DNA of 64,000 nt from Halolamina salifodinae (GCF_017874235.1 NZ_JAGGLC010000004.1:237237-301236), one strand, 5' to 3'; counted from the stretch's first letter, positions 1 through 8,361 are shown. The notes: generated by a model not told the origin, from the sequence alone. Translations and numbers: made by a program.

Positions 1-425
1 TTCTCCCGGGAGATACGCAGGTGGTCGGAGACGTCCTTCATCGCCGAGCCGACGATGGCCGTGTTGGCGTAGTCGTCGAAAAAGAGGACGACCCCGAGCA
101 GCCACGCGACGGCGCCGGCTTTCCGCTGGGTGTCCAGCTTCGCGATGGCCCAGTCGCGGACGGCGTACGAGCCGCCGAGGTTCCAGATCATCGCGACGCC
201 CGACCCCAGCAAGAGGGTGAACACGAGGATACGGACGTGGAATTCCCCGGCGACTGCAGCAACGATCCAATCGAACGTCTGGACGATCCCCAGGCCGCCG
301 GTGTAGATCACTGCCCCCGACCAGATGCCGAGAAACAGCGACAACACCGCCTTCCGCGTCAGGATCGCTAGCCCGATTGCGAGCAGCGGCGGAACGATAG
401 CCAACACACCGAACTCTGAGGCCAT
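1..425 (-). CDS. NhaC-family Na+/H+ antiporter, N-terminal part (runs off left edge)
   Basis: This is the first 141 codons of a membrane transporter whose remainder lies outside the window. The translation begins MASEFGVLAIVPPLLAIGLA and continues with hydrophobic helices, then LLGSGVAMIWNLGGSYAVRD and VLFFDDYANTAIVGSAMKDV. The FFDDYAN stretch with its acidic pair, and the following GSAMKD, resemble the NhaC/arginine-type antiporter family, which exchanges Na+ (or an amino acid or organic substrate) for H+ across the cytoplasmic membrane. The start is chosen because a TATA box lies about 27 bases upstream, giving a leaderless message. The substrate cannot be told from this fragment. Confidence 0.8.
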   Translation of the reverse strand, partial: MASEFGVLAIVPPLLAIGLAILTRKAVLSLFLGIWSGAVIYTGGLGIVQTFDWIVAAVAGEFHVRILVFTLLLGSGVAMIWNLGGSYAVRDWAIAKLDTQRKAGAVAWLLGVVLFFDDYANTAIVGSAMKDVSDHLRISRE

Positions 426-731
426 TTTCCTGCGAGTATACCCCGGGCGCGTATAAAACTAGTCTGCCCTCCGCTGCGACGTGAGTCGTCGATACCGGCT
501 CGGCTGACAGGACTTCCCGAGGAGGAGGCCACGCGTTCCCCCGGGATGTCCGTAGCGTCGACGGCCGCCCGCAGGAGGGGCAAGTGACGATCCCTCGGCA
601 GCGACCCCTGCCGGCCGACGATCCGTGTCCGTTCGCCGCGGGTCGGTCGAAAACCTTCGATAGACGGCCGCTACGGTGCCCATGCGACCGCTACCCGAAC
701 GCACTTAGGGGCGCCTCTCCCAGAGCAGATA
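426..731. other. Divergent intergenic region, antiporter gene to asd
   Basis: About 300 bases separate two divergent genes. The left end carries the antiporter TATA box. An ACTTAG stretch near 704-709 could serve asd at the usual distance from its ATG at 732. Apart from these I see no conserved reading frame, RNA gene or clear repeat. Confidence 0.5.
451..459 (-). promoter_or_regulatory. TATA box of the NhaC-type gene
   Basis: On the minus strand the stretch reads GTTTTATAC and is centred about 29 bases before the ATG at 425. That spacing fits a leaderless haloarchaeal transcript. Confidence 0.55.
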
Positions 732-1766
732 ATGTCCGTTCGTGTCGGCCTCCTCGGCGCCACCGGCGCCGTGGGCCAACGGTTCGTACAGCTACTCGAC
801 GACCACCCGACGTTCGACATCGCGGCGGTCACCGCCAGCCCCCGCAGCGCCGGCGAGTCCTACCGCGACGCCGCCAAGTGGCGCGTCGACACCCCGATCC
901 CCGAGGATATCGCCGAGATGACCGTCCGCGAGACCGATCCCGACGCGCTGCCCGACGATCTGGACCTGCTGTTCTCCTCGCTGCCCTCCACGGTCGGCGC
1001 CGAGATCGAGCCGGAGCTCTGTCGCGCGGGCTACGTCGTCTCCTCGAACTCCTCGAACGAGCGCATGGCCGAGGACGTCCCCCTCACCATCCCCGAGGTC
1101 AACCCCGACCACCTCGCCCTGATCGAAACCCAGCGCGAGGAGCGTGGCTGGGACGGCGCGCTCGTGAAGAACCCCAACTGCTCGACGATCACCATGACGC
1201 CGACGCTCGCCGCGCTGGATCAGTTCGGCCTCTCGCGGATCCACGTCGCGACCCTGCAGGCGGTTTCGGGCGCCGGCTACTCCGGCGTCACGTCGATGGA
1301 GATCATCGACAACGTCCTCCCGCACATCGGCGGCGAGGAGGCGAAGATGGAGGCCGAGTCCCGGAAGCTACTGGGCGACGTAACCGACGGCGAACTCTCG
1401 CTGCACGACGTCGACGTGGCGGCCTCCTGCAACCGCGTCCCCTCGCTCGACGGCCACCTCGAGAACGTCTTCGCCGAACTCGAGGAGGACCCGAGTGCCG
1501 CCGAGGTCCACGAGGCCCTCGAAGGCCTCGACGCCGCCGACCTGCCGTCGGCGCCCGAGCAGCCGATCCACGTGTTCGACGACCCCGAGCGCCCGCAGCC
1601 ACGGCTGGACCGGATGCGCGGCAAGGGGATGCAGATCTCCGCCGGTGGGTTGCGCGAGACCCCCGACGGGATCCAGTACAACTGCCTCGCGCACAACACC
1701 ATCCGCGGCGCCGCCGGCGCGTCGGTGCTCAACGGCGAACTGCTGGTTGAGGCTGGCATCGTATAA
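732..1766 (+). CDS. asd: Aspartate-semialdehyde dehydrogenase
   Basis: This enzyme reduces aspartyl-4-phosphate to aspartate semialdehyde with NADPH, the branch step to lysine, threonine and methionine. The 344-residue protein has the N-terminal dinucleotide-binding loop LLGATGAVGQ (residues 7-16) and the active-site KNPNCST with catalytic Cys150, followed by the substrate-binding AVSGAGYSG segment. Length and motifs match the archaeal/fungal type of Asd. It stands alone, with the antiporter gene divergent on its left. The DNA changes abruptly to AT-rich just after its stop codon. Confidence 0.95.
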   Translation: MSVRVGLLGATGAVGQRFVQLLDDHPTFDIAAVTASPRSAGESYRDAAKWRVDTPIPEDIAEMTVRETDPDALPDDLDLLFSSLPSTVGAEIEPELCRAGYVVSSNSSNERMAEDVPLTIPEVNPDHLALIETQREERGWDGALVKNPNCSTITMTPTLAALDQFGLSRIHVATLQAVSGAGYSGVTSMEIIDNVLPHIGGEEAKMEAESRKLLGDVTDGELSLHDVDVAASCNRVPSLDGHLENVFAELEEDPSAAEVHEALEGLDAADLPSAPEQPIHVFDDPERPQPRLDRMRGKGMQISAGGLRETPDGIQYNCLAHNTIRGAAGASVLNGELLVEAGIV

Positions 1767-1813
1767 CAGAGTAAGTGAAAAAATATATTGCCATATAGAG
1801 ATATCGTCTGAAT

Positions 1814-2227
1814 ATGAATAGAAGAGACATCATCAAAGTGACAACTCCAACGGTACTAGGTATGTCAGGATGTCTGAGTAGAGGAGGGGAATCATTTCCA
1901 GAATTGGGGGGAATGAAAGTTTGGAATCGAAGGGAGTCAAAGCAAAAATTCACATATATATTGAAAGGAAAAGATAACGAAACAATACACAAAGATGAAA
2001 TCACTGTTGAGGGGGCAGACCCGTCAGCGAACTCAACGGGATACAAACACATCTCTCCTGATATTGAAGAGAGCAGGGAAATTTCAGAGGTGGTTGTTCA
2101 AGGAAGTTCACAGACCAACAAAAGTAGGTTATCTTTTGATGACCTTGATGAATATAAATGTGTTGAAATAACTATTATGATTGAAGAAAGTATAGAAATA
2201 TTAGTCAAGAGAGGATGCGAAGGCTAG
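1814..2227 (+). CDS. Small Tat-type lipoprotein, AT-rich DNA, function unknown
   Basis: The 137-residue protein begins MNRRDIIKVTTPTVLGMSGC: a twin-arginine motif, a short hydrophobic stretch and a lipobox ending at Cys20. It is probably exported and lipid-anchored on the outer face of the membrane. The mature part is polar with no motif I recognise, and one Cys near the end (GCEG). The gene uses many AT-rich codons (ATA, AGA, AAA), unlike its neighbours, so recent acquisition is likely. It converges with the next gene with no gap between the two stop codons. Confidence 0.7.
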   Translation: MNRRDIIKVTTPTVLGMSGCLSRGGESFPELGGMKVWNRRESKQKFTYILKGKDNETIHKDEITVEGADPSANSTGYKHISPDIEESREISEVVVQGSSQTNKSRLSFDDLDEYKCVEITIMIEESIEILVKRGCEG

Positions 2228-3199
2228 CTAATTATCGGCAGGCTCGGTGTTGATCTCTAAATCGATGAGCTTCACACTTTTATTATTGGTCGATTTATAA
2301 ATGGGGCCCCCATCAAACTTTTCTAGAGAAATATTCATACTATCAACTTCATTTTCAGATAGTTTAGTATATTGACTATTTTCCTCCAGGTTTACATCCT
2401 GTGTTTGAGTCAGGTTTCCACAATCTTCAACAGAATCGATTCGATAAGTCCCCTTAATTCCGATTCTACCTGCACTGTAGCTTCCAAAGGATCCAGTCAC
2501 ATAGAACTGTACCGGTTCACAGTTATCATGAGGGCCGACGTTAAATTCAGCATATTGGGAAGGAACGCTGGGCTGTGCGGTGGGCCCATAATTCCAAGTA
2601 CTCTCATATAATTCACTATCGTCGGAACTCGTGTCACCGGGATCATCAGTTAAGAGTTCCTGAATTTGAGCGACAGTAACCCCGAGAGTATAAGCGGGAT
2701 GCATCTCCCCTAATGCTGTCTGAATAATACCCTTAGCTGCATTAAGATCATCTGACGATAGAGAGTCATCAGATGCCGGTTTGGCGCCATACATCAAATT
2801 ATCCTGTTGTCCGACATATAGATAGGTGTTTGCGTTCTCAGTTCCGATCTTCATAGTTTGTCCGCTAACAGATTCAGTACTTCCTGTTAGTTCCCAATTA
2901 TCATCACTTATTGTTTTAGAGTTCACAGCAATAGAGTTATATCCAATTTTATGCTCTACTATGGTATTATCAGAGTTTGAAAGTTCAGCTATGTACTCCA
3001 CACCGTGACCCATCTCTAAATGATACGTAGTGCCTGCATCGGCACTCTCTACTGATCCCCTGTTCCCGATAGAATCACCCTCCTCAATCGTATCACGGGC
3101 AGATACATTCTCTGAGGAAAATCTAACCCCTGCACTTCCAAGAGTGCCTGCAGCAATTGTTTTCAATGCAAACCTTCGAGGGATATCCTTATCTCCCAT
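2228..3199 (-). CDS. Exported protein with Tat-like signal, AT-rich DNA, function unknown
   Basis: The 323-residue protein starts MGDKDIPRRFALKTIAAGTL, a Tat-like signal (RRFALK plus hydrophobic core) without a lipobox. The mature protein is Ser/Thr/Asn/Asp-rich with no membrane segment. Its second half contains DNCEPVQFYVTGSFGSYSAG and later GTYRIDSVEDCGN, which suggest a beta-rich secreted domain with a possible disulfide; this is inference. I do not recognise the family. It shares the AT-rich composition of its convergent partner, and the two form an island between asd and the MITE-like element. Confidence 0.7.
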   Translation of the reverse strand: MGDKDIPRRFALKTIAAGTLGSAGVRFSSENVSARDTIEEGDSIGNRGSVESADAGTTYHLEMGHGVEYIAELSNSDNTIVEHKIGYNSIAVNSKTISDDNWELTGSTESVSGQTMKIGTENANTYLYVGQQDNLMYGAKPASDDSLSSDDLNAAKGIIQTALGEMHPAYTLGVTVAQIQELLTDDPGDTSSDDSELYESTWNYGPTAQPSVPSQYAEFNVGPHDNCEPVQFYVTGSFGSYSAGRIGIKGTYRIDSVEDCGNLTQTQDVNLEENSQYTKLSENEVDSMNISLEKFDGGPIYKSTNNKSVKLIDLEINTEPADN

Positions 3200-3288
3200 A
3201 GTTCAAACTGAACTTGCCCCCGTATAATACTTTCTGTATGATAGATAGAGCCCTATACAATAGTTTAATAGAGTTAAATAGTATATTC

Positions 3289-3506
3289 GGTAGTATTCAG
3301 ATCAGCGGGTTACGTCAGTAGAATTGATGACTACAACCGAAATCCCTCAACTCCCACAGCTCGCTGCGTGCGTTCGCTCCTGTTGCTCGCTCTCGTACTT
3401 ACTTCGCCAGCGTTCGTCGAAATCGCTCGTGTTTTCAATCCAGCAATATTTCTGGCAGTAACGACGAGTGGGGCTGGCTATTTCTAGTCCTTATCTGAAC
3501 ACCGCC
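3289..3506. mobile_element. MITE-like non-coding element with terminal inverted repeats and 7-bp target duplication
   Basis: The two ends are imperfect 17-base inverted repeats with consensus GGYRGTRTTCAGATNAG, at 3289-3305 and 3490-3506 (13 of 17 match). They are flanked by a perfect 7-base direct repeat TATATTC at 3282-3288 and 3507-3513. The 218-bp interior has no plausible gene. This is the signature of a miniature inverted-repeat element moved by a transposase encoded elsewhere. The right target copy overlaps the last codons of the hydroxyacid dehydrogenase. I cannot assign the parent IS family. Confidence 0.75.
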
Positions 3507-3511
3507 TATAT

Positions 3512-4471
3512 TCAGACAGTACTTTCATCCACGATATTCTCGATCTCGCCGCTCTCCTGCAGCGCCTCGTAGTTGCCCGCGACGATCTCGGTCAGTCGGT
3601 CGAAGTACTTCGGCGTGTGGCCGGCGTTGTGTGGCGTGATTTGGACGTTGTCGAACGCCCAGAGCGGGTGGTCCGCCGGGAGGGGTTCGGGGTCAGTCAC
3701 GTCGAGGAACGCGGCGCCGATGGCGTTGCCCCGGAGCGCGCCCACCAGCGCCTCGGTGTCGATGACGCCCCCGCGGGCGATGTTGACCAGCGTGGCCTCC
3801 GGCGACAGCGTCTTGAACGCCTCCTCGTCGATCAACTGGGCGGTCGCGTCCGTGAGCGGGCAGGCGAGCACGAGCGAGTCCGTGCGGGCCAGCGCGTCGT
3901 GGATCTCGTTGAACCCCAGCACCTCGTCGGTCGGGCCGCCCTTCTCGGGGCTGTAGCGCACGCCGATGGTGTCGACGCCGAACGCGTCGAGTCGCTCGAC
4001 GACCGCCTGCCCGATGGCGCCCATGCCGACCACGGTGACCGTCGAGCCTTGCAGTTCACTGGTGCCGAACGACTGCCAGACTCTCTGTTCCTGCTGGCGG
4101 GTCGCCCGCGGGAAGTCCCGGGCCATCGAGAGCAGCGCACCCATGACGTACTCCGAGATGTTCGGCCCGTGGACGCCCGAGGCGTTGGTGACGGCGACGC
4201 CCGCCTCCTCCAGTGCGTCCAGCGGGAGGTGGCCGGTGCCGGCGTAGGAGCAGGCGAACAGTTCGAGGTTCTCGGCACGTTCGAGCATCTCCGGATCGAT
4301 GTTGAAGCCGGCGACGACCCGGGCATGAGGGATCAGATCCCGCTCTTCCGCGGGCGTCTCGGCGACGGCCACGTCGGCGTCGGGGAGCCGTTCGCGCATC
4401 GATTCGGCGTAGTCGTCGACGGAGATGCCGTGGATCTTCTGGCGCAGCAGTAGGACGTCTGGTTCGCTCAT
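3512..4471 (-). CDS. D-2-hydroxyacid dehydrogenase
   Basis: A 319-residue NAD(P)-dependent dehydrogenase of the D-isomer-specific 2-hydroxyacid family, interconverting a 2-oxoacid and a D-2-hydroxyacid. The nucleotide-binding loop is GMGAIG (149-154). The catalytic set is present: Arg233 in NIARGG, Glu262 in DPEPLP and His281 in TPHNAGH. Substrate (glyoxylate, hydroxypyruvate or another oxoacid) cannot be told from sequence. The last codons overlap the target duplication of the adjacent MITE-like element, so the original C-terminus may have been slightly altered by the insertion. Confidence 0.9.
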   Translation of the reverse strand: MSEPDVLLLRQKIHGISVDDYAESMRERLPDADVAVAETPAEERDLIPHARVVAGFNIDPEMLERAENLELFACSYAGTGHLPLDALEEAGVAVTNASGVHGPNISEYVMGALLSMARDFPRATRQQEQRVWQSFGTSELQGSTVTVVGMGAIGQAVVERLDAFGVDTIGVRYSPEKGGPTDEVLGFNEIHDALARTDSLVLACPLTDATAQLIDEEAFKTLSPEATLVNIARGGVIDTEALVGALRGNAIGAAFLDVTDPEPLPADHPLWAFDNVQITPHNAGHTPKYFDRLTEIVAGNYEALQESGEIENIVDESTV

Positions 4472-4572
4472 GACCGCGACGTTGGCGCGGGGCGAAAAGA
4501 GTGTACCCTTCTCGGCAGGACTCGGGGGCGGCGGGGCACAACACTCAACGGGGCGGCCGACCCACAGCCCCT

Positions 4573-4917
4573 ATGAGCGAACAGATCGCACGCCGTTACT
4601 ACGAACTGGTCGACGCCGGCGACTACGACGAACTGGTCGCGCTGTTCACCGAGGACGTGGTGTACGAACGCCCCGGTCAGTCGACCATCGAGGGGGAGGA
4701 GGAACTCCGAGCGTTCTACGAGGAGGGTCGCCCGCTCTCGAACGGCGAGCACGAACTGCACGCGGTTGTCGCTGAGGGAGACACCGTCGCGGTCCGCGGG
4801 ACGTTCCGCGGCGAACAGGACGGCGACGCGGTGGAACTCGGCTTCGCGGACTTCCACGAGTTCGAGGGCGAGCGGATCGCCCGCCGTTACACGTACACGG
4901 ATCGGGATACAGTATAA
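4573..4917 (+). CDS. SnoaL/NTF2-fold protein (DUF4440-like)
   Basis: A 114-residue protein starting MSEQIARRYYELVDAGDYDE. The pattern of an N-terminal helix, FTEDVVYERPGQSTIEGEEE and a C-terminal sheet ending RIARRYTYTD is typical of the SnoaL-like/ketosteroid-isomerase branch of the NTF2 fold. Members bind or isomerise small hydrophobic molecules, but many are uncharacterised. The ATG at 4573 is preferred over an upstream in-frame ATG at 4501, whose extension is low-complexity and unlike the family. It stands alone and divergent from the dehydrogenase gene. Confidence 0.75.
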   Translation: MSEQIARRYYELVDAGDYDELVALFTEDVVYERPGQSTIEGEEELRAFYEEGRPLSNGEHELHAVVAEGDTVAVRGTFRGEQDGDAVELGFADFHEFEGERIARRYTYTDRDTV

Positions 4918-4950
4918 ACTTCGTTCAGCGGCTCGAACGGAGTGGTGACG

Positions 4951-5196
4951 CTACCGGTGCTCGTCGATCCACTCGCACCACGCGTGGAAATCGTCGGCAC
5001 CACACTGCTCGGCGATGCTCTGCAGCGTCCCAGTTCGAACTCGGTCGTGGAGTGGGACAGTGACGGTCCGTTTCTCGCCTGTGTCGGGATTGGTGTACTT
5101 CAGAATCGCGTGGTCACCGCGAGTTCGGTCGTGCCGGTAGCCGAACTTCTGTAGCACCCTCACGATATCCCGGCCGGAGAAGTCACGGGAGCCCAT
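4951..5196 (-). CDS. hicA: HicA-type mRNA interferase toxin
   Basis: An 81-residue double-stranded-RNA-binding-fold toxin (YcfA/HicA family). It shows the family pattern FSGRDIVRVLQKFGYRHDR, then RGDHAILKY with the catalytic His at residue 29, and TVTVPLHDRVRTGTLQSIAE. HicA cleaves mRNA when not bound by its antitoxin. The ATG follows the stop codon of the upstream antitoxin gene directly, so the two genes are co-transcribed in antitoxin-toxin order. Confidence 0.9.
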   Translation of the reverse strand: MGSRDFSGRDIVRVLQKFGYRHDRTRGDHAILKYTNPDTGEKRTVTVPLHDRVRTGTLQSIAEQCGADDFHAWCEWIDEHR

Positions 5197-5400
5197 TCAA
5201 CCCTCGAACCACGGCGCGTCGGGCTCGGTCGATGGGGTGTCGGCCTCGCGTGCCTCCGCAGTCGCCGATAGCGCCTCGTCGAGGTTCTCGAGAGCCTCTT
5301 CACGAGTCTCTCCCTGACTGGCGACCCCCGTCTCCTCGTCGATCGCGGACCACCAGCCGTCGTCTTCTTCGATCAACCGAATCTCTCGACCGGTGCTCAT
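5197..5400 (-). CDS. hicB: HicB-type antitoxin, short form
   Basis: A 67-residue antitoxin beginning MSTGREIRLIEEDDGWWSAI, with the HicB signature ETGVASQGETREEALENLDE. It should bind and block HicA. Only the small RNase-H-like domain is present; the DNA-binding C-terminal domain found in many HicB proteins is absent, so self-repression may need another protein. An in-frame ATG at 5427 was rejected because the TATA box lies on it, placing the transcript start near 5400. Confidence 0.88.
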   Translation of the reverse strand: MSTGREIRLIEEDDGWWSAIDEETGVASQGETREEALENLDEALSATAEAREADTPSTEPDAPWFEG

Positions 5401-5424
5401 AGACGTGTGTAGGGCGCTCTCCGG

Positions 5425-5431
5425 CATAAAC
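5425..5431 (-). promoter_or_regulatory. TATA box of hicBA
   Basis: The minus-strand stretch GTTTATG lies 25-31 bases before the ATG at 5400. It decides the hicB start, because the alternative upstream ATG is inside the box itself. Confidence 0.55.
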
Positions 5432-5460
5432 CTTCGACCGGGGATCGAAGCCGTCCGTAA

Positions 5461-6306
5461 TCAGGGCTCGCCGATTCCTTCGTCGGTGATCAGCGTATCG
5501 ACCAACTCCACCGGCGTCGCGTCGTAGGCGGGGTTCTCGATGTCGACGCCAGCGACCGGTTCGCGCATCACCTCGCTGGGCGAGCGGAACTCGTTTTCGA
5601 AGCGGAACTCGTCGATCACCTTCGTCGAGGAGCCGACAACCGTCACGGGCACCTCCTCGCGGTCGGCGACCGCGGCGATGGGGTAGGTGCCGATGCGGTT
5701 GTACAGCGTCCCCTCGACGATGCAGTCCATGCCGACGACGACGCGGTCGACCTCGCTCATCACGTGGCCGGCGGCGCTGTCGACCAGCAGGTGAGGCTCG
5801 ATCCGGTCGATCCCCGCGAGCGTACGGGCGGTCTTGCGCCCGAGGTAGCGCGGGCGGGCCTCGGTGACGTAGGCGGTCAGGTGCGTCCCCTCCGCACAGG
5901 CCGTCTCGATGGCCTCCAGCACCGTCGAGGAGTAGTCGTGGGTGAGGATCGTCTCGCCGTCCTCGAACGTCTCCGCGGCGTGGGCGGCCGCGCGGCGCTT
6001 CCCCGCCTCGACGCGTTCGATGGCCTCCTCGGTGGCGTTTTTCAGGAGCGACTTGGCCTCCTCGGGGGTGTCGGCTTCGCCGACGACGGCGTCGGTGATG
6101 CTGCGCATCGCGGTGTGCAGCGAGGCGTGGGAGGGGTTGGCCCGCCGGAGCGCGCCCGCGTTGTGTTCGAGGTCCCGGTCGAACGCGTCGGCGGAGACGT
6201 ACTCCCGGTCCAGCAGTTCGCGGAGCGCCGTCGCGGCCTTCACGGCGACCGCTGAGGAGGAGTGGCTCCGCATCTCCCGGATCTCGGCGACCGTCTCGTC
6301 GATCAT
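5461..6306 (-). CDS. eIF2B-alpha/beta/delta-like protein (MtnA / R15P isomerase superfamily)
   Basis: The 281-residue protein begins MIDETVAEIREMRSHSSSAV. It has the C-terminal sugar-phosphate-isomerase/eIF2B fold: ILTHDYSSTVLEAI (120-133), TEARPRYLGRK (148-158), VVVGMDCIVEGTLYNRIGTY with Asp194, and VTVVGSSTKV. Haloarchaeal homologues are annotated as eIF-2B subunits or ribose-1,5-bisphosphate isomerase. The THDYSS stretch has no Cys where, as I remember, R15P isomerases have THCxS, so a true isomerase role is uncertain. A much longer in-frame extension upstream is antisense to the next gene and is not real. Confidence 0.85.
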   Translation of the reverse strand: MIDETVAEIREMRSHSSSAVAVKAATALRELLDREYVSADAFDRDLEHNAGALRRANPSHASLHTAMRSITDAVVGEADTPEEAKSLLKNATEEAIERVEAGKRRAAAHAAETFEDGETILTHDYSSTVLEAIETACAEGTHLTAYVTEARPRYLGRKTARTLAGIDRIEPHLLVDSAAGHVMSEVDRVVVGMDCIVEGTLYNRIGTYPIAAVADREEVPVTVVGSSTKVIDEFRFENEFRSPSEVMREPVAGVDIENPAYDATPVELVDTLITDEGIGEP

Positions 6307-6417
6307 GCTCACGGCGTGGGGCGCTCGCCCGATAGGTGTTGCTACTCGGCAGATCCGAGAACGGGCGAAGGGAGCCCCGAGCGGGAAACTTATCTCCCTC
6401 ACCCCGCGCAGTGTCAC

Positions 6418-8361
6418 ATGATGACGGGCGACGGCGCCGATCCGACACGCACGCCGACCGAGTCCATCGACCCGCCCTCGTGGTTCCGCGAGCGCGCGGC
6501 GGTCTCGGACCCCGGGATCTACGAGACGTTCGACCGGGAGTGGCCCGACTGCTGGGCGCGCGCCGCCGACCTGCTCGACTGGGAGACCGAGTACGAGACC
6601 GCCTTCCGCGGCGGCGACGCCCCGCCGTTCGAGTGGTTCCCCGGCGGCGAACTCAACGCCTCGGTCAACTGCCTCGACCGGCACCTCCCGGAGCGCAAGA
6701 ACCAGCGCGCGCTGGTCTGGGAGGGCCAACTCGACGAGCGCCGAAGCTACACCTACCTCGAACTCTCCCGCGAGGTGAACGCGCTCGCGGCCGGACTCCG
6801 AGACCTCGGCATCGACGAGGGCGACGTGGTGACGCTCTACCTCCCGATGGTGCCGGAACTGCCGGCAACCATGCTCGCCTGCGCCCGCCTCGGCGCGGTC
6901 CACAACGTCGTCTTTGCCGGCTTCTCCGCGGACGCGCTCGCCGAACGGATGGAGCGCGCCGACTCCGAGTTCCTGCTGACCTGCGACGGCTACTACCGCC
7001 GCGGCGACGCCATCGCCCAGAAGAACAAAGCCGACAACGCCCGCCTCGCCGTCGACCGGGACGTGGACGTCGTCGTCCTCGACCACCTCGGCGAGGGTGT
7101 TCACCTCGGCGAGGGCTACCACGACTACGGGGCTCTCGTCAAGGATCACGAAGGCGAAGAAGTCGACCCCGTCCCCAGAGCCGCTTCCGACCCCCTGTTC
7201 CGCATCTACACCTCCGGGACTACGGGCGAGCCCCGTGGCGTGACCCACACAACCGGCGGCTACCTCGCGCACGTCGCGTGGACCGCCCAATCTGTCCTCG
7301 ACATCCGCCCGGAGGACACCCACTGGTGTGCGGCCGACATCGGCTGGATCACGGGCCACTCCTACGTCGTCTACGGCCCGCTGGCGCTCGGCGCGACGAC
7401 GGTGCTGTCGGCAGGGACCGCCGACCACCCCGAACGCGACCGGCTCTGGAAGCTGATCGACCGCCACGCAGTCGACGTGTTCTACACCGCACCCACGGCG
7501 ATCCGGGCGTTCATGAAGTGGGGTGCCGAGCATCCCGAGCGCCACGACCTCTCCAGCCTCCGCCTGCTGGGCACCGTCGGCGAACCCATCGACCAGCGCG
7601 CGTGGCACTGGTACCGCGAGCATATCGGCGGCGGGGACTGCCCCGTCGTCGACACCTGGTGGCAGACCGAAACGGGCGCCATCCTCGTCTCGACGCTGCC
7701 GGGCGTCGACGCGATGAAGCCCGGATCGGCCGGCAAACCCCTGCCCGGGATCGAGACCGAGGTGGTCGGACCGACGGGCGATCCGGTCGCCACCGGCGAG
7801 CGCGGCGAACTGGTCGTCACGCGCCCGTGGCCGGGGATGCCGGTCGCGCTGGCCGAGGGAACCGGCTGGGGCGAGCACGCCGTCTCCGAGCGGCACGGCT
7901 GGCGCTACCACCCCGAGGACGCGGCGACCGTCGACGACGACGGCTACGTGACGTTCCTCGGGCGCGCCGACGAGGCGGTCAACGTCGCCGGCCGCCGGTT
8001 CAGCACGATGGAGTTGGAGTCGGCCATCGTCGGCGTCCCCGGCGTCGCGGAGGCCGCGGTGGTCGGCGCCGACCACGAAACCACCGGAACCGCCATCTAC
8101 GCCTACGTCGCCCCCGAGCACGGCGTCGACGAGGCCGACCTGCGGGAGCGCGTCCGCGGGGCCGTCGAGGACGCCGTCGGCGCCGTCGCGGTTCCCGAGG
8201 CCATCGTGTTCACGCCGGATCTGCCCAAAACGCGCTCGGGGAAGATCATGCGCCGCCTGCTGGAGGACGTTGCCAACCGCGAGTCCCTCGGCGACACCTC
8301 GGCGCTGCGGAACCCCGAAATCGTCGGCGAACTCCAGTCCCGCACCCCGGACGAGGACTGA
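6418..8361 (+). CDS. AMP-forming acyl-CoA synthetase, divergent Acs paralogue
   Basis: A 647-residue ANL-superfamily enzyme forming an acyl-CoA from a carboxylate, ATP and CoA. Visible motifs are the P-loop-like YTSGTTGEPRGV (264-275), DTWWQTETGA (412-421) and the adenylation lysine in PKTRSGKIMRRLL (Lys609). The A8 hinge region reads GRADEAVNVAGRRFSTMELE where the downstream Acs has [20 protein letters not shown], the A3 lysine is Arg, and the segment before the hinge is shorter. A different acid substrate or regulation is likely. A TATA-like AACTTATCT at 6387-6395 supports a start at 6418 (or the adjacent ATG at 6421). Confidence 0.85.
   Translation: MMTGDGADPTRTPTESIDPPSWFRERAAVSDPGIYETFDREWPDCWARAADLLDWETEYETAFRGGDAPPFEWFPGGELNASVNCLDRHLPERKNQRALVWEGQLDERRSYTYLELSREVNALAAGLRDLGIDEGDVVTLYLPMVPELPATMLACARLGAVHNVVFAGFSADALAERMERADSEFLLTCDGYYRRGDAIAQKNKADNARLAVDRDVDVVVLDHLGEGVHLGEGYHDYGALVKDHEGEEVDPVPRAASDPLFRIYTSGTTGEPRGVTHTTGGYLAHVAWTAQSVLDIRPEDTHWCAADIGWITGHSYVVYGPLALGATTVLSAGTADHPERDRLWKLIDRHAVDVFYTAPTAIRAFMKWGAEHPERHDLSSLRLLGTVGEPIDQRAWHWYREHIGGGDCPVVDTWWQTETGAILVSTLPGVDAMKPGSAGKPLPGIETEVVGPTGDPVATGERGELVVTRPWPGMPVALAEGTGWGEHAVSERHGWRYHPEDAATVDDDGYVTFLGRADEAVNVAGRRFSTMELESAIVGVPGVAEAAVVGADHETTGTAIYAYVAPEHGVDEADLRERVRGAVEDAVGAVAVPEAIVFTPDLPKTRSGKIMRRLLEDVANRESLGDTSALRNPEIVGELQSRTPDED

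Noticed and set aside
6307..8121. Upstream extension of the eIF2B-like frame to 886 residues
   Set aside because: The extension is wholly antisense to the Acs paralogue and has typical shadow composition; the family start is at 6306.
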